DNA of 64,000 bases from Rhizobium sp. FKY42 (GCF_005222835.1 NZ_STGA01000062.1:62001-126000); one strand, 5' to 3'. Positions 29,374-38,478 are shown, counted from the stretch's first letter. The notes: generated by a model from the sequence alone, not told the origin. Numbers and translations: made by a program.

Positions 29374-29529
29374 TTAGATCCTGCCCATAAGAAGCAGGAT
29401 GATGATGATGAGTACAACGAGGCCCAACCCACCCGATGGACCATAGCCCCAATTGCGGCTGTGGCCCCAGTTTGGCAGGGCACCGATCAAGAGAAGGATC
29501 AAGATCACAAGAAGAATAGTGCCGAGCAT
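29374..29529 (-). CDS. DUF3309 small membrane protein
   Basis: A 51-aa frame starts at ATG 29529 with GGAGG eight bases upstream and ends at the TTA of 29374-29376 (minus strand TAA). It begins MLGTILLVILILLLIGALPNW and ends with a second hydrophobic run (LGLVVLIIIILLLMGRI), with a short W/G/N-rich hairpin between. That is the DUF3309 pattern. A perfect EcfG-type promoter lies 50-75 bases upstream, consistent with general-stress control. Function unknown. Confidence 0.85.
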   Translation of the reverse strand: MLGTILLVILILLLIGALPNWGHSRNWGYGPSGGLGLVVLIIIILLLMGRI

Positions 29530-29578
29530 TTTTGGCCTCCGATACTGAAATGCGGGCGACGGATCGTCGTGCGGCGGT

Positions 29579-29603
29579 AACGGCTTGGCTCACTTTTGGT
29601 TCC
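29579..29603 (-). promoter_or_regulatory. EcfG (RpoE2)-type general stress promoter for DUF3309 and lipoprotein
   Basis: On the minus strand GGAAC (29603-29599) is followed by 16 bases and CGTT (29582-29579), a perfect match to the alphaproteobacterial EcfG consensus GGAAC-N16/17-CGTT. The start point would be near 29571, giving a leader of about 40 nt. Confidence 0.75.
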
Positions 29604-29835
29604 AGGCTTGCCTCACGATTCGGCCGCTTTGTTCAATTGTCTGTGTTCTCGATCCTCCTACCGGATGATGGCGATTGAATCAGCGCGAGCGGCGGCGATG
29701 GCTCTTGCTGGTTGATACCCATTGACGATTAATTTGTCTTCTCCGGCATTTCTGCTTGCCATTCGCGGACGCAGTCGCCATGTGTGGTTCGACCGCCCGC
29801 GAAGGTGGTGACAGTAATTGTGCGGAAGACAGGCT

Positions 29836-32800
29836 TTGAATTCACAAGCCCCCATGATCTTGAGCGGTCGCGGTGTAACTGCGGTCCTCGGCCCGACGAA
29901 CACCGGCAAGACGCATTATGCGATCGAGCGAATGGTGGCGCATGGCTCCGGGGTCATCGGACTTCCTCTGCGACTTCTCGCGCGCGAGGTCTATACAAGG
30001 CTGGTCGAGAAAGTGGGACCGACCCATGTGGCGCTTGTCACGGGCGAAGAAAAGATCAGCCCACCCAATGCCCGCTTTTCCGTTTGTACCGTCGAGGCCA
30101 TGCCGCGCGAAACAAAGTCGGCATTTGTTGCCATCGATGAAGTGCAACTGGCAGGCGATCTGGAGCGCGGCCACATCTTCACCGACCGCATTCTGCACCT
30201 GCGAGGACGGGAGGAGACGTTGCTGCTGGGAGCCGGTACCATGCGCCCGATCCTGGAGCGGTTGCTTCCAGGTCTGACGGTGATCGAACGCCCGCGCCTT
30301 TCCCAGCTGTTCTATGCGGGGCAGAAGAAGATTACCCGCCTGCCGCAACGCTCGGCCATTGTCGCCTTCTCGGCTGATGAGGTCTATGCCATTGCTGAGC
30401 TCATCCGACGCCAGCGGGGCGGTGCCGCCGTTGTTCTGGGTGCGCTCAGCCCTCGTACCCGCAATGCGCAGGTAGGGCTCTACCAGTCCGGGGATGTGGA
30501 ATATCTGGTTGCAACCGATGCGATCGGCATGGGCCTCAACCTCGATGTCGACCACGTGGCCTTTGCACAGGATCGCAAGTTCGACGGCTATCAGTTTCGC
30601 AATCTCAACCCGGGCGAACTCGGCCAGATCGCCGGGCGTGCGGGACGGCATCTAAAGGACGGTACGTTTGGCGTGACGGGTCAGGTCCAGCCGTTCGATG
30701 ACGAGTTGGTCGAGCGAATCGAGACCCATCAGTTCGATCCCGTGAAGGTTCTGCAGTGGCGTTCAAAGGTGCTCGATTTCTCCTCATTGAGAGATTTGCG
30801 GGCAAGCCTCGATGTGGCACCTGTCATCCAAGGGTTGACCCGTGCGCTTCCGGCAACGGACAGTCAGGCGCTGGATTATCTTTCGCGCTATCCGGAGGTC
30901 ATTGATATGACCACAAGTCCGGAGCGAGTCGAAAAATTGTGGGATGCCTGTGCGCTCCCGGACTACCGACGAATTACGCCTGCCCAGCATGCGGACCTGA
31001 TTTCGACGATTTTTTCAGATCTGGTGCGAATCGGCTGGGTGAATGAAGATTTCATGGCCGAACAGGTGCAGCGCGCCGACCGGACGGATGGCGAGATCGA
31101 TACGCTTTCCGCGCGAATCGCACAAATTCGAACGTGGACTTATGTATCCAACCGGCCGGGGTGGCTTGCGCATCCGACACACTGGCAAGAAAAGACTCGG
31201 GAAATCGAGGACAGGTTGTCGGACGCGCTGCATGAAAGGTTGACGAAACGCTTTGTTGATCGCAGGACATCTGTGCTCATGAAGCGCCTGAGAGAGAATG
31301 CGATGCTGGAAGCTGAAATCAGTGTGAATGGAGATGTCTTCGTAGAGGGACATCACGTCGGTCAACTCGCCGGTTTCCGGTTTACCCCGATAGCGGGTAC
31401 CGAGGGGCCAGATGCGAAAGCCGTGCAGGGGGCAGCCCAGAAGGCGCTGGCGCTCGAATTCGAGGCGCGCGCCGCGCGTCTCTACGCGTGCGGCAATGGT
31501 GATCTGGCGCTCGGGTCGGACGGCTTCGTTCGCTGGCTGGGTGAGCCGGTCGCAAAGCTCGCGGCAGGCGACCACATCATGCATCCGCGCCTTATCCTGC
31601 TTTCCGACGAGCAGTTGACCGGCAATGCACGCGATCATGTGGCGGCGCGCCTTGAGCGCTTCGTCAACCATCACATTGCAACGGTTCTGAAGCCGTTGGA
31701 CGATCTGTCTCGCGCCGAAGACCTCCAGGGTCTGGCAAAGGGTCTGGCGTTTCAGTTGGTCGAGAATCTCGGCCTGATGTTCCGGCGCGATGTGGCCGAT
31801 GAGGTAAAGTCGCTGGATCAGGATGCGCGCGCTTCGATGCGCCGCTACGGCATCCGCTTCGGCGCCTACCATATCTTCATGCCGCTTCTGTTGAAGCCGG
31901 CCCCGGCGGAACTGATCACGCTCCTTTGGGCGCTGAAGCACGACGGTCTGGACAAGCCGGGTTATGGCGATCTGATACCGGCACTTGCGGCGGGCCGCAC
32001 CTCGGTTGTCACCGACCCCTCTTTCGAGCGTAGCTTCTACAAGCTTGCGGGCTTTCGCTTCCTTGGCAAGCGCGCCGTGCGTGTCGATATCCTCGAGCGT
32101 CTGGCTGATCTCATCCGTCCGCTCTTGCAATGGAAGCCGGGTTCCAGCGCGCGTCCTGACGGCGCCTACGATGGACGTCGTTTTGTCACGACAACCGCCA
32201 TGCTTTCCATTCTGGGCGCGACGCCTGATGACATGGAAGAGATTCTCAAAGGCCTGGGCTATCGCGCCGATGCAGTGAGTGCAGAGGAGGCGCAAGCGTT
32301 TCTGGCCAGCCAGCAGCCTTCGTCAGTTGCGCCAGCCTCTGATGCGGCTGAAACCGCTGATTCAGGAGTTGATGCAGATCCAGCGCCGCAGGAACAGGCT
32401 GGCGAAATGCCTGTCGCACCTGAAGTTGCTGCCGAAGCGACTGCGGGTGAACCTGCCGTAGCTGAAGAGCCGAAGCCTGTCCTTCTCTGGCGTCCCGGCG
32501 GTGGCCGTGCGGAAAATCAGCGTGGCGGACAGCGTCCGCAGGGCGAGCGCCGCGCACCAAACAATGCCCCACGTCAGGGCGAAGGTCGTCGCGACAATCG
32601 TGACAACCGCGAAAGAGGCGAGCGCACCGAGCAGGGCGGACGTCCGAACCGGGACGGTGGCTCTCATCGTGATGGTGGCAGACCCAACCATCGCGGTGAT
32701 CGCCAGGAGGGTCGTCCTGATCGCGGTCGGGGAGACCGTCCGGAGCGTGGTGACCGCGGCAAAGCGCCGCAGCCCGCTCGGTTCGAGGCCAAGCCTGCGC

Positions 32801-32874
32801 GCAAGGAGAAACCAATTGATCCGGATTCACCTTTCGCAAAGCTCGCGGCCCTGAAAGAGCAGATGAAGAAGTAA
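29836..32874 (+). CDS. SUV3-like ATP-dependent RNA helicase with RG-rich tail
   Basis: A 1012-aa Ski2/SUV3-type helicase. The N-terminal region has Walker A GPTNTGKT (residues ~18-25), the motif II variant IDEVQ (~100) and motif VI QIAGRAGR (~265). A long helical middle follows. The last ~180 residues are alanine/acidic, then an arginine-glycine-rich stretch (WRPGGGRAENQRGGQ and many later R/G/D clusters). It resembles the mitochondrial degradosome helicase, and so may unwind RNA for decay. I use TTG 29836 (GGAAG seven bases upstream); ATG 29854 is the alternative. The S4 protein gene starts one base after its stop. Confidence 0.85.
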   Translation: MNSQAPMILSGRGVTAVLGPTNTGKTHYAIERMVAHGSGVIGLPLRLLAREVYTRLVEKVGPTHVALVTGEEKISPPNARFSVCTVEAMPRETKSAFVAIDEVQLAGDLERGHIFTDRILHLRGREETLLLGAGTMRPILERLLPGLTVIERPRLSQLFYAGQKKITRLPQRSAIVAFSADEVYAIAELIRRQRGGAAVVLGALSPRTRNAQVGLYQSGDVEYLVATDAIGMGLNLDVDHVAFAQDRKFDGYQFRNLNPGELGQIAGRAGRHLKDGTFGVTGQVQPFDDELVERIETHQFDPVKVLQWRSKVLDFSSLRDLRASLDVAPVIQGLTRALPATDSQALDYLSRYPEVIDMTTSPERVEKLWDACALPDYRRITPAQHADLISTIFSDLVRIGWVNEDFMAEQVQRADRTDGEIDTLSARIAQIRTWTYVSNRPGWLAHPTHWQEKTREIEDRLSDALHERLTKRFVDRRTSVLMKRLRENAMLEAEISVNGDVFVEGHHVGQLAGFRFTPIAGTEGPDAKAVQGAAQKALALEFEARAARLYACGNGDLALGSDGFVRWLGEPVAKLAAGDHIMHPRLILLSDEQLTGNARDHVAARLERFVNHHIATVLKPLDDLSRAEDLQGLAKGLAFQLVENLGLMFRRDVADEVKSLDQDARASMRRYGIRFGAYHIFMPLLLKPAPAELITLLWALKHDGLDKPGYGDLIPALAAGRTSVVTDPSFERSFYKLAGFRFLGKRAVRVDILERLADLIRPLLQWKPGSSARPDGAYDGRRFVTTTAMLSILGATPDDMEEILKGLGYRADAVSAEEAQAFLASQQPSSVAPASDAAETADSGVDADPAPQEQAGEMPVAPEVAAEATAGEPAVAEEPKPVLLWRPGGGRAENQRGGQRPQGERRAPNNAPRQGEGRRDNRDNRERGERTEQGGRPNRDGGSHRDGGRPNHRGDRQEGRPDRGRGDRPERGDRGKAPQPARFEAKPARKEKPIDPDSPFAKLAALKEQMKK

Positions 32875-32875
32875 G

Positions 32876-33214
32876 ATGACGGGAGAGCCACTTGGAGAGC
32901 AGCGTCAGCGCATCGACAAGTGGCTTTTCTTTGCCCGGCTTGTGAAGTCCCGAGCTTTGGCTCAGGCCCTTGTTGAAGGCGGGCTCGTTTCGGTCAATGG
33001 CCAGGTGATCACACTGCCGAGCCGACTGATCCGTTGCGGGGACCGTATCGATCTTGCCCTCGAGAGCGGCGATAAGCGGCTCGTGATGCGAGCTGCTGGC
33101 GAGCGCCGTGGCCCCTATACGGAAGCATCCCGACTGTACGAGGATGTCTCCGAACCACAGGCGAGGCTGTCGGCCTTCGAACGCGCTCAGCGAATGGTTC
33201 GCCCTCTGAAATAA
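32876..33214 (+). CDS. S4-domain RNA-binding protein (Hsp15/HslR-like)
   Basis: A 112-aa protein with an S4 domain in its first ~70 residues (QRIDKWLFFARLVKSRALAQALVEGGLVSVNGQ) and a basic tail. In Hsp15 this domain binds stalled 50S subunits. It follows the helicase stop with a one-base gap, so the pair is translationally coupled and probably works on RNA or ribosomes together. Exact role unproven. Confidence 0.88.
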   Translation: MTGEPLGEQRQRIDKWLFFARLVKSRALAQALVEGGLVSVNGQVITLPSRLIRCGDRIDLALESGDKRLVMRAAGERRGPYTEASRLYEDVSEPQARLSAFERAQRMVRPLK

Positions 33215-33482
33215 ATTTCACCGTGATTCCCTGGTTTTCGCGGATGAAATTGCGCAATTCGCCGCGCCGTTTCGAACTTTGTTTCGCTTCTCGCGAACGT
33301 GCAACAAACTGGCTCCATGGACGTTTTGGTCCATTCTCTTTTGCCTTGCGAATGGCGCGCAAAGCCTTTAGGGACAAGGCAAGCGGGCTTTAGCGTTTCG
33401 CGGATCAAGCGGATACCTGTTGGAGCCCTTTGCCGTCGCTTTCCGACGGTGCCTGAACACTGGATTTTTGCTGGAGTGCCTC
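33215..33482 (+). other. 268-nt gap upstream of fdxA
   Basis: It should hold the fdxA promoter. I see no consensus promoter, operator or strong hairpin that I can defend. Confidence 0.4.
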
Positions 33483-33821
33483 ATGACGTATGTCGTGACT
33501 GATAACTGTATCCGTTGCAAGTATACTGATTGCGTCGAAGTCTGCCCGGTAGATTGCTTCTATGAGGGCGAGAACTTTCTGGTAATCCATCCGGATGAGT
33601 GCATCGATTGCGGTGTTTGCGAGCCGGAATGTCCGGCAGAGGCCATCAAGCCCGATACGGAGCCGGGCCTCGACAAGTGGCTGAAGGTCAATGCTGAATA
33701 TGCTCAGGTCTGGCCCAACATTACGGTGAAGCGTGATGCGATGCCGGAAGCCAAGGAAATGGACGGCGTGCAAAACAAATTCGAGCAGTATTTCTCTGCA
33801 GAGCCGGGTAAGGGCGACTGA
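33483..33821 (+). CDS. fdxA: Seven-iron ferredoxin
   Basis: A 112-aa electron carrier of the FdxA type. The first cluster has [17 protein letters not shown], where the extra spacing points to a 3Fe-4S centre, and the second [12 protein letters not shown] carries 4Fe-4S. Length and the C-terminal extension (residues 60-112) match rhizobial FdxA. It is a single gene between the S4 gene and carD. Its redox partners are not visible. Confidence 0.95.
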   Translation: MTYVVTDNCIRCKYTDCVEVCPVDCFYEGENFLVIHPDECIDCGVCEPECPAEAIKPDTEPGLDKWLKVNAEYAQVWPNITVKRDAMPEAKEMDGVQNKFEQYFSAEPGKGD

Positions 33822-33840
33822 GCACCCGACGGACTTCCGT

Positions 33841-33855
33841 TTAATCTCTGCTTAA
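33841..33855 (+). promoter_or_regulatory. CtrA-type motif TTAA-N7-TTAA upstream of carD
   Basis: TTAA (33841-33844), seven bases, TTAA (33852-33855): a full match to the CtrA consensus, about 335 bases upstream of carD and 20 bases after fdxA. The local DNA is AT-rich, so a chance match is possible. Confidence 0.35.
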
Positions 33856-34189
33856 GTATTAGGCAGTGACGAATCGTTGCAAGCATGCGACTGCGAAAGC
33901 AAATCATTGATTCGCGCCCATAATTGTGGTAGACAATAGAAACTGTTCCACAAAGCGGCATTCGCGTGCCCAAAAACATCACGAAAGCAAAAAATCACCC
34001 GCCGCGGTTTCCGTGACATACCACATGTGTGAATGTCTTGGTCGCAGATCGCGGAGAGGGAGTTGTTTTCGCGCGCGTTTGGCGGATCAGTATGGAGTCA
34101 CCCGACGGTTCCCCCGTCTCATCCGGGCCTGACAGACCCGGCCCCGGCACATGGACAGCCGGGTGCGTAACAGGGAGTTTGTTAAACGA
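33856..34189 (+). other. Long leader region of carD
   Basis: No gene is visible. Near 34110-34165 the sequence is rich in CCGGG/CCCGG repeats that could fold (for example CCCCGGC...GCCGGG), so the carD transcript may have a structured leader. I identify no known RNA family. Confidence 0.35.
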
Positions 34190-34759
34190 ATGACGACCCA
34201 GCAGAAAAAATCTTCAGCGCGCCACGGATTCAAGACCGGTGAAGCCATTGTCTATCCGGCGCACGGGGTGGGTACTATCACGGCGATCGAGGAACAGGAA
34301 GTTGCTGGCATGAAGCTGGAGCTTTTTGTGATCGATTTTGAAAAGGACAAGATGCGCTTGAAAGTTCCAGTTGCCAAGGCTGTGAGCATCGGCATGCGTA
34401 AGCTGTCCGAGAATGATTTTGTCGAACGCGCTCTCAAGGTCGTTCAGGGCAAGGCTCGTGTAAAGCGCACCATGTGGTCACGGCGTGCCCAGGAATATGA
34501 TGCGAAGATCAATTCCGGCGATCTAATTTCTATCGCAGAAGTGGTTCGTGATCTCTATCGGGCTGAAAACCAGCCTGAGCAATCCTATTCCGAACGCCAG
34601 TTGTACGAAGCTGCACTTGACCGCATGGCCCGTGAAATTGCTGCCGTCAACAAGATGTCGGATACGGAAGCCGTCCGCTTGGTTGAGACCAATCTTGCCA
34701 AAAGCCCAAAGCGTGGCAAAGCCATCGATGAAGACGATGCGCAGGAAGAAGCGGCTTGA
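34190..34759 (+). CDS. carD: CarD/CdnL-family RNA polymerase-binding regulator
   Basis: A 189-aa global transcription regulator that binds the RNA polymerase beta subunit and stabilises open complexes, notably at rRNA promoters in other bacteria. The N-terminal Tudor-like domain includes GEAIVYPAHGVGTITAIEEQEVAG (about residues 15-40), and the helical domain has WSRRAQEYDAKINSGDLISIAEVVRDL. The tail (DEDDAQEEAA) is acidic. ATG 34190 (MTTQQKK) is chosen; ATG 34151 adds 13 residues. It ends in a strong terminator and precedes rpoH2. Confidence 0.92.
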   Translation: MTTQQKKSSARHGFKTGEAIVYPAHGVGTITAIEEQEVAGMKLELFVIDFEKDKMRLKVPVAKAVSIGMRKLSENDFVERALKVVQGKARVKRTMWSRRAQEYDAKINSGDLISIAEVVRDLYRAENQPEQSYSERQLYEAALDRMAREIAAVNKMSDTEAVRLVETNLAKSPKRGKAIDEDDAQEEAA

Positions 34760-34780
34760 ACGCTCTTTAAGAAACATCTT

Positions 34781-34808
34781 AAAAAACCCGGCGGCAGCCG
34801 GGTTTTTT
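34781..34808 (+). terminator. Intrinsic terminator after carD
   Basis: A 12-bp stem (AAAAAACCCGGC with GCCGGGTTTTTT) with a 4-nt loop; textbook form. Confidence 0.95.
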
Positions 34809-34811
34809 ATT

Positions 34812-34836
34812 GGAACTATATTTTTCTTGAAGCGTT
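34812..34836 (+). promoter_or_regulatory. EcfG (RpoE2)-type promoter for rpoH2
   Basis: GGAAC (34812-34816), 16 bases, CGTT (34833-34836), three bases after the carD terminator. In Sinorhizobium meliloti rpoH2 is known to depend on RpoE2, so the context agrees. The leader to the rpoH2 start would be about 205 nt. Confidence 0.85.
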
Positions 34837-35048
34837 AACCCGCCGGAACGGCGAAGAGTGCTGTCTTGCAAATCTCTTCGCCACGAAAACCGTGGAGCGA
34901 GGCCTTGGCCGATCTTCCGCCGACCAAGAAGCCGGGGATTCGAACGCATGAGCCGCCAATTTTTGTTGAAGCGCAGTGATCCAAGGCTGGGGGCCGGGGA
35001 GTACTCAGCTACGCCATTTTCCAATCATTCAGTTTCAGGGAGAGCGCT

Positions 35049-35912
35049 ATGAACGCCATGTCCGCAGATCGCAATATGATCAAGATCGCCATGTCGGCAC
35101 CCTACCTCGCCCGTGATGAGGAGCGCGATCTGGCTGTCCGCTGGAAAGACGATCAAGACCAGGATGCCCGCAACCAGATTGCCTTGGCCCACATGCGCCT
35201 TGTAATCGCCATGGCTTCCAAATTCCGCGGCTTTGGTTTGCCGATGAGCGACCTTGTTCAAGAAGGCCATGTAGGGCTGCTGGAAGCGGCGGCAAGGTTT
35301 GAGCCAGCGCGCGATGTACGATTTTCGACCTATGCGAGTTGGTGGATCCGTGCTTCGATGCAAGATTACATCCTGCGCAACTGGTCTATTGTTCGTGGCG
35401 GGACCAGTTCAGCGCAAAAGGCGCTGTTCTTCAATCTGCGTCGACTGCGCGCAAAGCTCGCACGTGGTGACAGCAACCTCACGGCTCAGGCTATCCACGA
35501 GGAGATTGCAACGGCACTGGGGGTCAGCTTGGCTGACGTTCAGACCATGGACGCCCGCCTCTCCAGCAATGATGCCTCATTGCAGGCTCCCTCGATTTCG
35601 GGCGATGCCGCCAGCGCGGAGCGATTGGATATGCTGGAAAGCGCCGAACCGCTTCCCGATGAACAGGTTTCCGGCATGATCGATGGCGAGCGCCGGATGC
35701 GCTGGCTGCAGGGTGCGCTGACAAAGTTGAACGATCGGGAGAAAAAAATCATTCGTGCACGGCGTCTGACGGATGATGGTGCGACGCTGGAAGCTCTGGG
35801 TGCAGAACTGGGAATTTCCAAGGAGCGCGTCCGCCAGATCGAAAGCCGCGCAATTGAAAAGCTGAAATCAGCGCTGGTCTCGATCAATCCGCAGATGGCG
35901 GCCGCCTGCTGA
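35049..35912 (+). CDS. rpoH2: RNA polymerase sigma-32 type factor (RpoH2-like)
   Basis: A 287-aa alternative sigma factor. Region 2 contains DLVQEGHVGLLEAAARFEP and RFSTYASWWIRASMQDYILRN. The RpoH box QKALFFNLRR follows near residue 125, and region 4 ends in ISKERVRQIESRAIEKLKSAL. ATG 35049 has GGGAG six bases upstream. I prefer RpoH2 over RpoH1 because of the EcfG-type promoter and the synteny with fdxA and carD; sequence alone does not settle the paralogue. It likely relays general stress into a second layer of stress genes. Confidence 0.88.
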   Translation: MNAMSADRNMIKIAMSAPYLARDEERDLAVRWKDDQDQDARNQIALAHMRLVIAMASKFRGFGLPMSDLVQEGHVGLLEAAARFEPARDVRFSTYASWWIRASMQDYILRNWSIVRGGTSSAQKALFFNLRRLRAKLARGDSNLTAQAIHEEIATALGVSLADVQTMDARLSSNDASLQAPSISGDAASAERLDMLESAEPLPDEQVSGMIDGERRMRWLQGALTKLNDREKKIIRARRLTDDGATLEALGAELGISKERVRQIESRAIEKLKSALVSINPQMAAAC

Positions 35913-36038
35913 AGGCAACCTCATGTATGGGATGTCTTATCACCACATCAGGAAGCCGTGGAGCGAAGGCCGACGGCTTGCCGACCCATATCGTTTATAG
36001 CGGGGACTTTCCGTCAAGCGCTTGTTTCCCACTGAAGA

Positions 36039-37589
36039 TCAGTCGGAAATGATCTTCAACCGCTGGCCAGGGGTTATCGATGCACCAGTCGGCAGTGCGT
36101 TCAGAACACGAAACAGGTCGAGCTTGCGGTCCGTTCCCATCATCCGGGCAGACAGTGTGGTTATCGTGTCGCCCTGTTGAGCCGTCACCACACGAACGCG
36201 CAGCGGCTTCAGATCCGCCGCTTCCTGAGGGGTTATCTTGCGGAAGCTGTTGCGGATCGTTTCAGCCGTCGCCTGGAGGGTTGAATTGCCTTTTGGCACC
36301 GCTGTCAGGAATCGGAAGATTCGCTTGTCCATGCGGATTACGGTTACATCGAAGTCCCACCGTTCCGCAGAGGCTTTCGCATTGGCGGCAGGCAGGCCGT
36401 TTACGGTGATTTCGCGAACGGTATTCGGTTGCAGGCCAGCAACCCAGCCGCTGGTCAGATAATTGGTCAGGCTCTGCGTATCGCTGCCTTCCACGCCGTC
36501 AAAGCGGATAGCCGTTTCATCCGGTCCGGTTGCCAGAACGGCTTCAGCCTTGTTGTCGATGCGGAAACCCTCCGGCACATCGAAACGGATACCAAGGCCT
36601 GCATGAAGGAAGGTCTCGTTGCGAACATAGCCTTCCTCCGGGCTGTCGCCATAGAGAAGTCCATCGATGCCGTTGAGATAATAGTCGCGCCCCTTATCTC
36701 CGACGGTTCCTTCCTGGCCGAAAGCGCGGGCGTGCTGGCGCGCCAGTTCAACGCGCTGAGGGGCGTTGGGGTGGCTGGAGAGAAAGTCCAGGCTTTGGTC
36801 GTTTTCCGGATCTACCGAGGAGAAGCGTGCATAGGCGGCCATGCTGTCCAGGAAGCGCGCCGCTGCATAGGCGTCGTAACCGGCCTCACCCAGCATGCGT
36901 ACGCCGATCACGTCCGCCTGCAGTTCCTGCTGCCTTGAAAAGGCGGCGAGACGCAGCTTACCACGGGCCAGAGCCTGCTTGCCTGCGAGATCGCTTGAGA
37001 GAACTTCGGCCACGACACGGCTGGCAATGACTTCGGCCTCTTCCCGTTTCTGTCGTTCTATGCCGTGATTGGCGGTTACATGCGCCATCTCGTGGCTCAG
37101 CACGGCGGCGACCTCCGAGGCATCGTTTGCAAGCGCCAGCAGGCCACGGGTCACGTAAAGATAGCCGCCTGGTAGCGCAAAGGCATTGATGGCTGGCGAG
37201 TTCAGAATGGTGATGCGATAGGACTGATTGGGATTTTCCGATACTGCGGTCAATGCGCCGGTGATACGCGCAACCAGCCTTTCCGTCTTCGCGTCGTGAT
37301 ATTCTCCGCCATAGCTCGCCAAAATGCGCGGATGTTCTCGTGCCCCCATAGCGGCCCGCGGATCATTCTTCTGTACCGTATCGACGATCTGAGGGTTTGA
37401 GGAGGGTTTCAGATCGGCCTGATAGCTTTGGTCCAGAATGGACTGGCAACTCGTCAGAAGCGTGGCTGCGGCAAGCATTGAAACGAGCGCGCGGTATCCG
37501 TGCCGCTTCCGGGAGGTGCGGGTTGCTGCAAGTGCCTGTCCGGGGCAGTCTCCCCCGGTGATGCTGGAACCTTCAATCGGAAATATCAT
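36039..37589 (-). CDS. M48-family metalloprotease lipoprotein with C-terminal LysM
   Basis: A 516-aa envelope protease. Residues ~30-48 give a basic then hydrophobic signal ending in lipobox LTSC (Cys48). The zinc site is H166-E-M-A-H170, with a further Glu in QQELQADVIG. The middle part (320-440) is unfamiliar, and the last ~50 residues (VRVVTAQQGDTITTLSARMMG...) match a LysM peptidoglycan-binding motif. It resembles BepA/LoiP-type outer-membrane quality-control proteases. The start is uncertain, as ATG 37589 has GGAAG too close upstream, and the first ~28 residues are unlike a signal. Confidence 0.88.
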   Translation of the reverse strand: MIFPIEGSSITGGDCPGQALAATRTSRKRHGYRALVSMLAAATLLTSCQSILDQSYQADLKPSSNPQIVDTVQKNDPRAAMGAREHPRILASYGGEYHDAKTERLVARITGALTAVSENPNQSYRITILNSPAINAFALPGGYLYVTRGLLALANDASEVAAVLSHEMAHVTANHGIERQKREEAEVIASRVVAEVLSSDLAGKQALARGKLRLAAFSRQQELQADVIGVRMLGEAGYDAYAAARFLDSMAAYARFSSVDPENDQSLDFLSSHPNAPQRVELARQHARAFGQEGTVGDKGRDYYLNGIDGLLYGDSPEEGYVRNETFLHAGLGIRFDVPEGFRIDNKAEAVLATGPDETAIRFDGVEGSDTQSLTNYLTSGWVAGLQPNTVREITVNGLPAANAKASAERWDFDVTVIRMDKRIFRFLTAVPKGNSTLQATAETIRNSFRKITPQEAADLKPLRVRVVTAQQGDTITTLSARMMGTDRKLDLFRVLNALPTGASITPGQRLKIISD

Positions 37590-37685
37590 GCTTCCAAGCC
37601 CGCCATCCGGCGCATCCTGCGACCCTTGCCGCGATCTCCTGCGAATATGCGGATGGCAAGATGTTTCTCCGTGAACCGCTTCAAC

Positions 37686-37697
37686 TTACTTAAGTAA
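37686..37697. promoter_or_regulatory. Perfect 12-bp palindrome upstream of the M48 protease gene
   Basis: TTACTTAAGTAA is a perfect palindrome about 97 bases upstream of the protease start codon, in an AT-rich patch. It could be an operator; no regulator is identified. Confidence 0.35.
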
Positions 37698-37821
37698 TCA
37701 GCGGCGAAAGGGCAAACATCATTCCGCTCTTTTCTTGCATTGCGGCATCGCATTGATGCAAGTCTAAAATGTGGCGCGGGAGTTAACGCCTCGTGAACCT
37801 TTTCAAGATTTCAGCGCGATT

Positions 37822-38478
37822 TTAGTGGCGCTGCACAACTTTGCCGTTCTCGATGTGGATCATGTCCTGCGCCAGACGGCTGATATCATCCGGGTTGTGA
37901 CTGACGAGAAGCACGGTATTTGCGGTTTCGCGATGCAGGTTCAGCAGCAGAGTTCCCATGTCCCCGCGCAGGGCAGGGTCCAGCGCCCCAAACGGCTCGT
38001 CTAGCAATAGAAGCGGTTTCTTGCGCACAAGAGCGCGGGCGAAGGCCACCCGCTGTCGCTCACCTCCAGACAGGGTCGCCGGTTTTCGTTTCTCCATGCC
38101 CGACAGGCCGACCCAGTCCAGCGCATCACTGACCGCGCGCCTGTCCTGCGCGGTAAGTTTAAGGGCCGGATCAATCCCAAGGCCGACATTGGTAAAGAGG
38201 TCGAGATGCGTGAAGAGGTTGTTATCCTGAAAGACAAGGGAGATCGGCCGCTCGGCCGGATGTGCGTTCGATAGATCATGACCATTGATGATGACCTGAC
38301 CGGTATCCGGCTGTTCGAACCCGGCAATAAGATTCAGGAACGTCGATTTGCCTGATCCAGATGGTCCCGTGATGGCGGTTATGATGCCCGTTCTGACAGA
38401 GCAGTCGAAGTGGAATTTCGTCGCTCCGAGTGTCAGGCGAACATTGCGCATCTCGAGACCAGGACTGTGTTTGCTCAT
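37822..38478 (-). CDS. thiQ: Thiamine ABC transporter ATP-binding protein
   Basis: A 218-aa ABC ATPase with Walker [10 protein letters not shown] (near residue 38), signature [16 protein letters not shown] and Walker [16 protein letters not shown] 38478 overlaps the thiP stop as ATGA, so the two are translationally coupled. It powers thiamine/TPP uptake with ThiP and ThiB. Confidence 0.95.
   Translation of the reverse strand: MSKHSPGLEMRNVRLTLGATKFHFDCSVRTGIITAITGPSGSGKSTFLNLIAGFEQPDTGQVIINGHDLSNAHPAERPISLVFQDNNLFTHLDLFTNVGLGIDPALKLTAQDRRAVSDALDWVGLSGMEKRKPATLSGGERQRVAFARALVRKKPLLLLDEPFGALDPALRGDMGTLLLNLHRETANTVLLVSHNPDDISRLAQDMIHIENGKVVQRH

Noticed and set aside
35953..35979. Hairpin AAGCCGT/ACGGCTT after rpoH2
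   Set aside because: Seven-bp stem, 13-nt loop and no U-tract; too weak to call a terminator.
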